Positions 19,500 through 56,500 of a stretch of 64,000 nt of DNA are shown piece by piece. Position 1 is the stretch's first letter, and each line of letters begins with the position of its first letter. The stretch spans positions 6,799,624-6,863,623 of the forward strand of contig CM050999.1 of the NCBI GenBank assembly GCA_027704905.1. Reading direction: 5' to 3'. The notes under the pieces are model-generated. The model did no database searches and was not told where the DNA came from. It was given only the letters and a program-made list of their open reading frames with translations. A program made the translations under genes and the position numbers. This DNA comes from Muraenolepis orangiensis (lineage: Eukaryota > Chordata > Actinopteri > Gadiformes > Muraenolepididae).

Positions 19500-21701
19500 C
19501 TATTTTCCGGAGCCAGTGGTGTCGGGGGGGCTGGTGGGACCCGGGAGCTCACCCCAGCTGTAGGTGCCCCCTGTCGCGGCGGCGGGTATTGTCTGCCTGA
19601 GCTCCGCCATGTAGCAGGAGTCCGGGTGGAGCAGGAACCCGGAGAAGGTGCTGCTGGTCTCGTGGCTGGTGAACATGCCGTTGGACAGCTCGTCCTTGAC
19701 CTGCAGCCAGACCTCGTCTCCCCGCGCCAGTTGCAGCACCAGCTGTTGTGAGGCGAGGCCCAGATGCTGCTGTGTGGTCTTCACCACAGGCAAGTAGTTG
19801 TGGAACAGGCCCACCTTGAGCATGCGGCCGTACACCGCCAGGGTGTAGCTGAAGACGTAGGTGCCGTTGACGGGGGCGGTGTAGATGCCCGTCAGGGCGC
19901 CGTAGTGGCCCTGCAGGTTGCTGAGGACCTGACTGAAAGACACAGGCATGTTGGGGGGCGGGAAAGAGGCCTTCAGGCCCATGGAGAAGGAGGATTGGAT
20001 GGCCGGCATGCAGGGCCCCGGGGCCCCCATCATCCCCGCGTCGCCCATATCCCCCTTCGTACCATCCCCCCCGACCTCGCCCTTGGAGCCGGCCGGGCCC
20101 TCCATGCCACTAACTCCCGTCATCCCTGGGGGGCCTGTTCCCCCGTCTTCACAGGAGCAGTCTCCCTCGGGCCCCGCCTCCCCCTGCGGCCCTGGTGATC
20201 CAGCGGACCCCGTGGGTCCCAGGGTTCCAGGGTCTCCCTTGGGGCCGCCGGCCCCTGCTAGTTCCGTGGGGCCTGGCAGCCCTCTGGGGCCCGCGGACCC
20301 AGGTAGACCGGGTCTTCCCGGAGGCCCCTCCACCGCTTCGCAGGACTCAGGACACACCCCCTCCTCCCCTTTGGTCCCCACATCCCCAGACGAGCCTTCC
20401 ACACCGGCCACGCCCTTTTCACCTGGGAAACACAGGTCAGGGGTCAGGTTTCACGTCTCGAGGCCAGGGGTCACATCTAGAGGTCAGTCACTCACCTTTA
20501 TATCCTCCCTGTCCTTTGGGCCCCAGGGGGCCCTCAGGGCCAAGGTCACCTTTAGGGCCCCCGTCTCCCTTCTGTCCTGAACACACACACACACACACAC
20601 ACACAAAGTCAACACAGTAATCTCTCGGGGGGGTCTGAACATCACATGACATATCATGTGACGATGTGACCTCAGGAGTTACCTTTGAGTCCCTGTAGCC
20701 CCGTGAACCCTGGTGGACCTCTGAAGCCGGTCAGTCCTCTCCTGCCGGGGCTCCCAGGTCTGCCTGGGGGGGGGGGGGGGGGCATCAGTACAACACCTGC
20801 TTAACACTTAACAGCCCCTGCACTTTGAGTGGGGAAGATAGGGTGAAAGGTATTGAGAGAGGAGAGGGGAGAGGAGTGGAAAGAAAAGGGAGAGAAGAGA
20901 GCAGCGGGGAGGAGAGAGGTGAAGATAGATAGTAGAAAGGAGGAGAGGGAGTATACAAGGTAGGAGAGGAAGAAGGAGAGATGGGCCGAGGAGAAAAGGG
21001 GGAGGGGAGGAGAAGAAACTGAGGAGAGATGAGAGGAGGAGAGGAGAGAAGAGGGAGGGAGCAGAGAGAGGAGAAACAGTAAGGGGTTAAAAGAAGAGGG
21101 GGAGAGGAGGGAGGAGAGGATAGAGAGGAGAGACAAGAGGAGAGATGAGGGAGTGGAGGAGAGGAGACGCGAGATGGAGAGAAGAGAGAGAGGGGAGGGG
21201 AGGAGAGGAGAGGAGAGGAGAAGACAGGAGCAAAGGGGGAGCACCTGCTTAACACTTTCAACACCCCCTGCACTGTGAATGGGGTTGAGGATGGGTGAGT
21301 GGTTTGTGAGTGGGGGTGAGAAGGGACGTACCTGGAAGTCCTCTCTCCCCCATGTCTCCCTTGGGGCCGTGGGTCCCCTTACAGTGGGAGCAGATGCAGA
21401 ACCAGGGGACCTGGTCCGCTGTCGGGGGGATGGGCGAGTTCAGCAGCATCTGACAGTACGCATCCGTCACCTCCCCCCCCGGGAAGGTCATGTTGTAACC
21501 CATGTCTCCGTCAAACATCCTCCCCCCGAGATCATCCGCCCCGAGGGGGGGGGGGGAGTTGAGGAGCTGGTCGTGGCCGGTGGGGAAAGAGAGATCAATG
21601 AACGTGGAGTCAGGGGGCGAAGGATCAGTGGGCGTTGGCTCAGGCATCACCGTCGTTACCGACAAGAAGAGGAGCTGCAAGAACATCGCGAAAATACTCA
21701 T
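19500..21701 (-). CDS. otol1: Otolin-like short-chain collagen with C1q domain
   Basis: Secreted collagen/C1q protein; in fish, otolins form the organic matrix of otoliths. Exons in transcript order: 21332-21701, 20683-20763, 20496-20576, 19500-20422. They join in phase to 485 codons (484 aa). Residues 1 to about 18 are a signal peptide (MSIFAMFLQLLFLSV). A non-collagenous region has the otolin-like AYCQMLLNSPIPPTADQVPW and WFCICSHCKG, then Gly-X-Y repeats begin at GPKGDMGERGLPG. Exons 2 and 3 are each 81 bp, a size typical of collagen exons. The C1q domain (about 320-448) includes SFPPPNMPVSFSQVL and NGTYVFSYTLAVYG, ending TFSGFLLHPDS. A 35-residue tail follows. A Glu (about residue 231) replaces a Gly in the triplet run, and two Cys-bearing interruptions occur. 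Family is inferred; another C1q/TNF-like collagen is the alternative. Confidence 0.8.
20770..21250. repeat. Polypurine (GAGGA) tract, intron 1 of the otolin-like gene
   Basis: About 430 bp almost free of pyrimidines on the + strand (CT-rich on the coding strand), directly next to exon 2. Confidence 0.85.
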
Positions 21702-21704
21702 CTG

Positions 21705-22220
21705 GAGAGAGGAGAGGAGGGAGGAGCGAGGAGAGAGGTGGGAGGGAGGAGAGGAGAGATGAGAAGAGGAGAGGAGGGAGGAGAAGAAAGAGAAGAAAGG
21801 AGAGGATGGATCAGAGGGGGGAGAGGAGAGGAGAGGACAAGAGAGAGGAAAGAGGACAAAAGAGGACAGGAGAGAAGAGTAGAAGAGGAGAGAGGAGAGA
21901 TGGGCAGAGAAGATAAGAGTGGGCGAGAGAGGAGAAGACCAGAGAAAAAGGGGAGGGGAGGAGAAGAGACAGAGGAGAGATGAGAGGAAATGGAGTGGGG
22001 AATAAAGGAGAGAGGAGAGGAGATGGGGGTGAGCAGAGGGGACCCGATAAGGAGAGAGGAGAGAAGAGAGACGGGGAGAGGAGAATGGGAGAGGAGAGAC
22101 AAGGGGAGAGGAGGGAGAAGGGGAGAGGAGAAAAGAGGGACGAGAGAGGAGAGATGAGAGGAGAAGAGAGAGGAGGCAGAAGGGTGAGGAGCGGGAGGAA
22201 ATCGGAGAGAAAGCAGAGAA
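21705..22220. repeat. Polypurine tract upstream of the otolin-like gene
   Basis: About 500 bp of GAGAGGAG-type sequence starting immediately 5' of the ATG. Any 5' UTR or promoter is inside or beyond it. Confidence 0.85.
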
Positions 22221-22410
22221 TATATATGGACATTAATTGCTGACACGTATATATATTGAATTGATTATTGATCGGCTATCATGGACGCATTCACACACAG
22301 CTCTCCCCTCCTACTCACCCTGCCTTGTGTCCTGATGTCTGGTCCTCAGGTGAGTTGGAGATCACCTGCAGGAAAAGCATCTTATACCCTGCCCACACCA
22401 GGCTCCGCCC

Positions 22411-22413
<3 letters not shown>

Positions 22414-22488
<75 letters not shown>

Positions 22489-22794
22489 CATCATCTGGCT
22501 GGTGTTGATGTGCAGAAGCCTCTGTCTCTATGGTTCAGGGTGTGTCCGTATGAGCTGGGCTGAGCGGGAACAGAAGGGTTGACCTCGGAGGCTGCCAGGA
22601 TCATAAAGGCGTGTAAGAGGAGCCGGCCTGGGAACCATAGGAGGAGGTCTTTAAAGGCGTCCTCCTGGGACCTGGCAAGGAGGTCACATTGCGTCTTCAT
22701 CTGACAGGACGTATCATATAAACACACACACGCACACACACATACACACACACACACACACACCACAGAGGTACAGGTAAACAAGAGTTCAGAC

Positions 22795-22848
<54 letters not shown>

Positions 22849-22850
22849 GT
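22414..22850. repeat. (TG)n, (CA)n and (TAA)n tracts
   Basis: TG at 22414-22486, CA at about 22720-22765 and TAA at about 22797-22848. No gene seen between 22220 and 22970. Confidence 0.85.
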
Positions 22851-22970
22851 GATAGTGATAGTAATCATGAAGTGTTCAAATACATTTTGAGTTGATTGTG
22901 TTGCCAGGAAAAATATCATCTTACTAAAGTTAAAATCAGTAAGATCATCTTTGGAAGGACTTGAAGGGGA

Positions 22971-23762
22971 AGTCAAGTCAAGTCCAGTTTATTGTCACTT
23001 CACAGTTTACACAAGTATAAAGCAGTGAGTGAAAATCTTATGTGCAATACCCGACGACAGACAGCAGTTATAAAAATAAGATAAAATAGAATAAAAACAG
23101 AATAGATAAAAAAATATATATATATATATATCGGCACAGAAAAAGAGCAATATGTATATATAAATCAATGTAATAAAATATACATTGTTATATGCTATAC
23201 GCCCTTGTTCAGCAGCCTGATGGCCTGACTGTGGAAGCTATCTCTCAGTCTATTTGTACGGCACTTGATACTGCGGTATCGCCTGGCTGACGGTAACAGT
23301 GAGTACAGTTGGTGACTGGGGTGGGCAATGTCTTTATGATGCGTTTGGCCTTGGCCACGCACCGCTGGTTGTATATATTCAGGAGGGAGGGGAGTTCACC
23401 TCCAACGATATACTGGGCCGTCCGCACCACTCTTTGAAGCGCTCTGCGCTCGAGTGCGGTGCAGTTCCCGTACCAGGCGGTGATACACCCTGTAAGAACA
23501 CTCTCCATGGTGCCGGTGTAGAATGTTCTCAGGATGCGGGGGCCCATGCTGAATTTCCTCAGACGCCTGAGGAAATACAGCCGTTGTTGGGCCCTTTTCA
23601 CCACGTGTGTGGTGTGCGTGGACCATGTGAGGTCCTCGGAGATGTGCACGCCGAGGAACTTGAAGCTGCTGACCCTCTCTACTGCAACATCGTTGATGGA
23701 GATAGGGCTGTGCTCTCCCCTCTGCTTCCTGTAGTCCACCATCAGCTCCTTGGTCTTAGGAG
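22971..23762 (-). mobile_element. 5'-truncated LINE (ORF2 end plus 3' UTR)
   Basis: On the minus strand, ORF2-like sequence is followed by a 3' UTR with a CAATAAACTGGACTTGACTT tail, a typical fish LINE end. The 5' part is missing; the left part of ORF2 is replaced by the GA-rich minisatellite at 23765. Confidence 0.75.
23245..23762 (-). pseudogene. LINE ORF2 C-terminal fragment
   Basis: Reads KELMVDYRKQRGEHSPISIN, VERVSSFKFLGVHISEDLTW, then AQQRLYFLRRLRKF and ALQRVVRTAQYIVGGELPSL, the end of a fish L2/Rex-like reverse transcriptase. Near 23300 the family reading moves to another frame, where RLRDSFHSQAIRLLNKGV is still readable, so the frame shown is broken there. Non-functional. Confidence 0.75.
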
Positions 23763-23764
23763 GA

Positions 23765-24705
23765 GGTAAGTTGGAGGTCAGTTAAAGGGGAGGTGGGCGT
23801 GAGTTGGAGAAGAAGGTGAGTTGGAGGGGAGGAGGTGAGTTTGAGGGGATGAGGTGAGTTGGAGGGGAGGAGGTGAGTTGAAGGGAATGAGGTGAGTTGG
23901 AGGGGATGAGGTGAGTTGGAGGGGGAGGTGAGTTTGAGGGGAGGAGGTGAGTTTGAGGGGAGGAGGTGAGTTTGAGGGGAGGAGGTGAGTTTGAGGGGAG
24001 GAGGTGAGTTGGAGGGGAGGAGGTGAGTTGGAGGGGAGGAAGGTGAGTTGGAGGAGGAGGTGAGTTGGAGGAGGTGCGTTTGAGGGGATGAGGTGAGATG
24101 GAGGAGGAGGTGCGTTTGAGGGGATGAGGTGAGTTGGAGGGGAGGAGGAGAGTTGAAGGGGAGGAGGTGAGTTGAAGGAGGAGGTGAGTTTGAGGGGAGG
24201 AGGTGAGTTGGAGGAGGAGGTGAGCTGGAGGAAAGGAGATGAGCTGGAGGAAAGGAGGAGAGGAGTTGAAGGAGGAGGTGAGTTTGAGGGGATGAGGTGA
24301 GATGGAGGAGGAGGTGCGTTTGAGGGGATGAGGTGAGTTGGAGGGGAGGAGGAGAGTTGAAGGGGAGGAGGTGAGTTGAAGGAGGAGGTGAGTTTGAGGG
24401 GAGGAGGTGAGTTGGAGGAGGAGGTGAGCTGGAGGAAAGGAGATGAGCTGGAGGAAAGGAGGAGAGGAGTTGAAGGAGGAGGTGAGTTTGAGGAGGTGAG
24501 GTGGAGAGGAGGAGGTGATTTGGAGGAGGTGAGTTTGAGGAGGTGAGTTGGAGAGGAGGAGATGAGTTGGAGAGGAGGAGGTGATCTGGAGGGGAGGAGG
24601 TGATTTGGAGGGGAGAAGGTGATTTGGAAGAGGAGGTGAGTTTGAGGGGATGAGGTGAGTTGGAGGGGAGGAGGTGAGTTGGAGGAGGAGGTGAGTTTGA
24701 GGGAC
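23765..24705. repeat. GA-rich minisatellite (GAGTTGGAGGGGAGGAGGT)
   Basis: About 940 bp of 17-21 bp units, including a 160-bp higher-order duplication (24060-24250 resembles 24300-24475). The long minus-strand Pro/Ser/Leu/His ORF here is an artefact of unit length. Confidence 0.85.
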
Positions 24706-24754
24706 AGACAGACAGACAGACAGACATTAATGTTTCTGATGGCGGAACGGGTGG

Positions 24755-25425
24755 TAGTGGACAGGTGAGCAGGTTGGAGAGGTGACAGGTGAGCAGGTGG
24801 AGAGGTGACAGGTGAGCAGGTGGAGAGGTGAGCAGGTGGGCAGGTGGAGAGGTGGGCAGGTGAGCAGGTGGACAGGTGAGCAGGTGGGCAGGTGGAGAGG
24901 TGGACAGGTGGAGAGGTGGGCAGGTGGAGAGGTGGGCAGGTGAGCAGGTGAGCAGGTGGAGAGGTGGGCAGGTGAGCAGGTGGGCAGGTGAGCAGGTGGG
25001 CAGGTGGAGAGGTGGGCAGGTGAGCAGGTGGGCAGGTGAGCAGGTGGGCAGGTGGAGAGGTGGGCAGGTGGAGAGGTGGGCAGGTGAGCAGGTGGGCAGG
25101 TGAGCAGGTGGGCAGGTGAGCAGGTGGGCAGGTGAGCAGGTGGACAGGTGGAGAGGTGGGCAGGTGAGCAGGTGGGCAGGTGAGCAGGTGGGCAGGTGGA
25201 GAGGTGGGCAGGTGGGCAGGTGAGCAGGTGGGCAGGTGAGCAGGTGAGCAGGTGGAGAGGTGGGCAGGTGGAGAGGTGGGCAGGTGAGCAGGTGGAGAGG
25301 TGAGCAGGTGGACAGGTGGAGAGGTGGGCAGGTGAGCAGGTGGACAGGTGAGGAGGGGGACAGGTGAGCAGGTGGACAGGTGAGGAGGTGGAAAGGTGAG
25401 CAGGTGGACAGGTGAGGAGGTGGAC
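24755..25425. repeat. (GCAGGTGA / GCAGGTGG)n array
   Basis: About 670 bp of 8-bp units GAGCAGGT, GGGCAGGT and GGAGAGGT. A short unrelated stretch follows, with no gene seen up to dgkd exon 1. Confidence 0.9.
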
Positions 25426-25940
25426 AGTAGGACTGTAGACAACCTACCAATTTGAAACCTGAAGAATATCTTCATGATAATCTCCCAGGAGTCTCATGTT
25501 AGACTCCTGGGTGAGATGACGGGGGACCCACTGTGTGTGCATCCCTGTGTTGTGCTGACACTACCTGTTTTTAAAACCTTTCAGAGCACAAAGAGCAGGG
25601 ACCACTGACCGCCACACCTCAATCCTGACCCATTTCCCTTAACTCCCCACCACACGCACCACGACCCCACCCCTGAACCGGACACCGCCCTATAACCACC
25701 CAGTATTGTAGCCTACGTCTTTATATCAATAAATAGATACATTATTAATTCATTAACTCTTTGACCACCATAGCAGGGACAGCAGGGTTCACTTTTCACA
25801 TAGTGTGATGATGAGTGATGATTTTGGTTGTTGTAGCTGTATTGCTCCTGAGCCGCCACTGGGTGGCGCTCGCCCCCTGTGGGTCCCCCCCCCCCGCCCC
25901 CCGTCAGTGAGTGGAGCCCCTGGGGTCTGGTGGTTGCAGG

Positions 25941-51458
<25,518 letters not shown>

Positions 51459-52063
51459 GACCCTCCAGGTAGACCTCTGACCCCCCCCCCCCCACCCCCA
51501 GACCTCTAACCTCCCCAAGACCTCTGACCTCCCACCCCACCTGATGGCTTGAGGTCAAAGATGGGAATGTTGTTGACATGAATCATCTAATATCCAGTTA
51601 AAACAGTTGTGTTCTAAAGTTTTGACCCTTGACCCTGTCCAGGTTCACCTCCTCCCTCCTCCTCTGCTGCTGCCACTGCCTGCGACCCCCGACCCCTGAC
51701 CTCCGACCTGTGACTCTGCTCTACTCCACTCCTGAACGGGACCAATGGGCTGATCCGCTTGTGCCTTCTCCTAACTCGACCTCGACTCTGACCAACCAGC
51801 ATCCGGATCTCTCACTTGACCACCAGTGGTTATGATGGGATGGACAGAGTAACCCTTTAATGACTGATTCCTCTGTTGTCAAGGAGACACTACCTTGAAC
51901 AGGAAACACGACCGCAGGGTTTTGTACTTACTTAAGTATTTATTTTCTCTACGCTGTGCTGGTAATGTATTGTCATGGAGATGAGATGTTCTCTCTCTCT
52001 CTCTCTCTCTTTCCATCCATCTCTCTCTACCCCTCTATCTACCCCCTCTGTGTGTCCTGAGTT

Positions 52064-52385
52064 AATAAATGCCATGTCTCAGGATGTGTGATGTCGCAAC
52101 GGTGGACTGATGGTTCCAGGTGTGTTTATACATCACCTGTCTAGAGCACCAGCTCATTAAGACCTCCAGATTCAACTGGTTTAAAAAGTACAGTCTGAGA
52201 TTAAAATAGCTTTAACACTACAGTCTTAGATTCAACTTGTTTTTAAACTAGTCTTGAGAGTGAATTTCAACGCTTCCCTTTGAAGGGTTACCTCTCTGTT
52301 CCATGCTGTCTGTGCTGCTCTGTACATGCTCTGCCCCCTAGTGGAATGTAAATAGAACAGAAATGTAACAACATGCTGTAATAAA
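52064..52385 (+). promoter_or_regulatory. Two poly(A) signals of dgkd
   Basis: AATAAA at 52064-52069 and 52380-52385, about 610 and 920 bases after the stop. Confidence 0.65.
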
Positions 52386-52491
52386 GTTGAACACCTGACC
52401 GTCTGCCTCCGGTGTGTTCTCTCCTAGCTCTCCTGAAGGCTGCTTAACGGTAGATCCTGGTGTAACGGAGGTTGATTTCAGTTTGTCTGTC

Positions 52492-52532
<41 letters not shown>

Positions 52533-52804
52533 TAGCCTTGATGTCCCTGTCCTGTGTGTGTGTGTCAATATTAACTGTAGTTTAACCAATAGATAAGATA
52601 CTTTTAACCCCAGACTCCCACTGGCCAACAGCAAGTAGAAAACAGGTAAGAGCTAAAACTGATATTAAAACATTTCATCCAAATCTCTTTTAGTTAGAAA
52701 TCTCTTTTTGTGTCATAGTATGTGCTTGAATGCTGCTGCTGCTGTCGTGTTAACAGAACTGTGTGGTTAAACGGGTAACGTTTAGGAGAATTTCACACAA
52801 TGAG

Positions 52805-53510
52805 ACTCAAGCTATGTCCGAAATCACTCCCTACTCACTATATAGGGCACTATGGAATGAGTTCGCTATTTTGTGGTGCTGTCCGGAGGGAGTAGAGAAT
52901 GAGGGAAGGATTTCACTATATAGTCCTCTGTGTTGAACTAGTAGAGAGGGAGTAGGGAATGAGGGAAGGATTTCACTATATAGTCCTCTACATTGAACTA
53001 CTAGAGAGGGAGTAGGGAATGAGGGAAGGATTTCACTATATAGTCCTCTACATTGAACTACTAGAGAGGGAGTAGGGAATGAGGGAAGGATTCCACTATA
53101 TAGTCCTCTACATTGAACTACTAGAGAGGGAGTAGGGAATGAGGGAAGGATTTCACTATATAGTCCTCTACATTGAACTACTAGAGAGGGAGTAGGGAAC
53201 GAGGGAAGGATTTCACTATATAGTCCTCTACATTGAACTACTAGAGAGGGAGTAGGGAATGAGGGAAGGATTTCACTATATAGTCCTCTACATTGAACTA
53301 CTAGAGAGGGAGTAGGGAATGAGGGAAGGATTTCACTATATAGTCCTCTACATTGAACTACTAGAGAGGGAGTAGGGAATGAGGGAAGGATTTCACTATA
53401 TAGTCCTCTACATTGAACTACTAGAGAGGGAGTAGGGAATGAGGGAAGGATTTCACTATATAGTCCCCAACTACTAGAGAGGGAGGAGGGAATGGGAGGA
53501 CACAGCCTAA
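52805..53510. mobile_element. MITE-like element with 60-bp array, copy 2 (inverted)
   Basis: Starts TGTCCGAAATCACTCCCTAC with the ACTATATAGGGCACTAT and GTGCTGTCCGGA segments matching the inverse of copy 1's right end (31780-31860). Then about nine 60-bp units (GAGGGAAGGATTTCACTATA ...) are the reverse complement of copy 1's units. Ends about 80 bases before the clotting protease ATG. Confidence 0.65.
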
Positions 53511-53592
53511 GACTTGGACTCTGGAGCTGGAGTGTGGTGACTGGCCGTGTTCTGTGAGTGGTTGCCATGACGATAGGCTGTCTCCCTCCAGG

Positions 53593-56500
53593 ATGTTGCT
53601 GAGTGACTTTTGGCTTCTGATGGTCAGCTTGACGGCGGTCACCGTGGAAACCAAAGGTGAACTCTGTGATTAACACCGTGACTATAGACTCTGGTCTCGA
53701 TTTGTGGTCTATATAGTCTGTATCTGTAGTCTGTATCTCTCTCTATTTCAAGTCTATCTCTAACATGTATCTCTAGTCTATCTAGTCTCTCTAGCCTGTA
53801 TCTCTAACCTGTATCTGTAGTCCCTATTTGTAGTCTATCTCTATATCTTCTCTAGTCTGTCTAGTTGTATCTCTAGACTATCTAGCCTGTATCTCTAACC
53901 TGTATCTGTAGTCCCTATTTGTAGTCTATCTCTATATCTTCTCTAGTCTGTCTAGTTGTATCTCTAGACTATCTAGCCTGTATCTCTAGACTGTCTCTAG
54001 TCGGTAAAAACACAGTCCCTGTATCTCTAGTGTCTATCTGCAGCCTCTCTTTCTCACCTGTATCTCTAGTCTATCTCTAGCCTCTCTCTCTTGCCTGTAT
54101 CTCTAGTCTATCTCTAGCCTCTCTCTCTTGCCTGTATCTCTAGTCTATCTCTAGCCTCTCTCTCTCACCTGTATCTCTAGTCTATCTCTAGCCTCTCTCT
54201 CTTGCCTGTATCTCTTGTCTATCTCTAGCCTCTCTTTCTTGCCTGTATCTCTTGTCTATCTCTAGCCTCTCTCTCTTGCCTGTATCTCTTGTCTATCTCT
54301 AGCCTCTCTCTCTTGCCTGTATCTCTTGTCTATCTCTAGCCTCTCTTTCTTGCCTGTATCTCTAGTCTATCTCTAGCCTCTCTCTCTTGCCTGTATCTCT
54401 AGTCTATCTCTAGCCTCTCTCTCTTGCCTGTATCTCTTGTCTATCTAGTCTGTATCTCTATCTGTGTCTCTATCTTCAGCCTGTGGCTTTAGTCCCTGCA
54501 TCTCTAGTCTCTCTCTAGCCTGTATTTCTACTATAGTTTTCATGGTCCTCTTGTCTGTGTATATCTAATAGTTCTGGTCTTTGTGCATCTTTAATGGTTC
54601 TTTAGTGGTTCTTTAATGGTTCTTCCAGTCTTCCTGGACCGGGGTTCTGCAGGGCAGGTCCTACGCTCCAGGCGGGCCAACAGCTTCCTGCTGGAGGAGC
54701 TGAGGCCCGGTAGCCTAGAGAAGGAGTGCTATGAAGAGACCTGCTCCCAGGAGGAGGCCTTGGAGATCTTCCAGAGCCACGAGAAGACGGTACCGCATCC
54801 AGAACCTCAGCCCCAGACCAAATAGGTCCACTAATGATACCCAGGGCTGGACTGGGACACCACCCACCAATACACCACCCACCAATACACCACCCACCAA
54901 TACACCCCCCACCAATACACCACCCACCAATACACCCCCCACCAATACACCACCCACCAATACACCCCCCACCAATACACCCCCCACCAATACACCACCC
55001 ACCAATACACCACCCACCAATACACCATCCTTGCGGCCCCTTAAATATGCAGATCTACTGTACGATTTCCCCAAACTACTACAAAGCTGGGTAGTATGCA
55101 CCATGGACCAGTGTCCACTGTAAGCTACCCAGTACTGAGACTGTATAACTAATACTGTAGTACTGAGACTGTATAACTAATACTGTAGTACTGAGACTGT
55201 ATAACTAATACTGTAGTACTGAGACTGTATAATTAATACTGTAGTACTGAGACTGTATAACTAATACTGTAGTACTGAGACTGTATAATTAATACTGTAG
55301 TACTGAGACTGTATAATTAATACTGTAGTACTGAGACTGTATAACTAATACTGTAGTACTGAGACTGTATAACTAATACTGTAGTACTGAGACTGTATAA
55401 TTAATACTGTAGTACTGAGACTGTATAACTAATACTGTAGTACTGAGACTACCCTAGACCCAGTAGGTCCACAACTGATACTGTAGTGCTATACTACCAT
55501 AGACCCAGTACTGATATTGTAGTACTAATACTGTAGTGCTATACTACCATAGACCCAGTACTGATATTGTAGTACTAATACTGTAGTGCTATACTACCAT
55601 AGACCCAGTAGGTGAAGTATCTTCCTTTTGCTTCCTGATTCCCAGATGGAGTTCTGGTATCGGTACACTGGTGAGTACAGAGATCTACGTGTATCTATAT
55701 GTTCTCTAGATCTGAACCCGTATCTGGTTCTATGTTCTATGTTCTAGATCTATGTGTATTTATATCTTCTATGTGTTGTAGATCTGAACCCGTGTGTGAC
55801 CAACAGCTGTCTGAACGGAGGGATCTGCGTGGTGGATAGGGGAGACTTCCTGTGTCTCTGTCCACCTCAGTTCCAAGGAGACAGCTGCCAGACAGGTAGA
55901 CAGACACACCGGTAGACACCAGAACAGAACGTATAATGGCCTTATATCCTGTGTTAGCCTGTTTACCTGCCTGTCTGTCTGCATGTCTGTCTCGCTATAG
56001 AGGTGCAGGAGTGTCGCTATAGAAACGGTGGATGTCTCCAGTACTGTACCGACCAGGTCCAGGACGGGTTGCCGGTGGTCCAGTGTGGCTGTGCTCCCGG
56101 GTACCAGCTAGACATTGACGGACAGCACTGCTCCAAGACAGGTCTGACCTGGATCAACCTGGTCTAACCTGGACTAAGCTGAACTAACCTGGACTAACCT
56201 GGTCCAATCTAACTGGTTCTGGTTCTGGTTTCAGTTCCTTTCCCATGCGGAGTGAAGCGGAACCAGCCCTACTACCGCCACAGATCTCTCAACCCTACCG
56301 ACCACTTCACCACGGAGACCAACTCCACCACAGAGATGGACGTTACCACGGAGATGGCCATTACTGTGAACACCGTTGTTACCATGGAAACCAACGTTAC
56401 CAAGGATACCAATGTATCCCCAGACAGCTGGGAATCAAAGCAGAACGGAACCTCCTGGGGAAAGGAGGAGCAGAACAGGACCTCCTGGGGAGAGGGGGAG

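Noticed and set aside
19764..20620. Plus-strand Gly/Pro/Ser-rich ORFs opposite the collagen exon
   Set aside because: Antisense of Gly-X-Y coding sequence; the minus strand has full family matches and splice sites.
23756..25475. Two 560-codon minus-strand ORFs (Pro/Ser/Leu/His-rich)
   Set aside because: Both read the same purine minisatellites in different frames; no domain, start context or splice structure.
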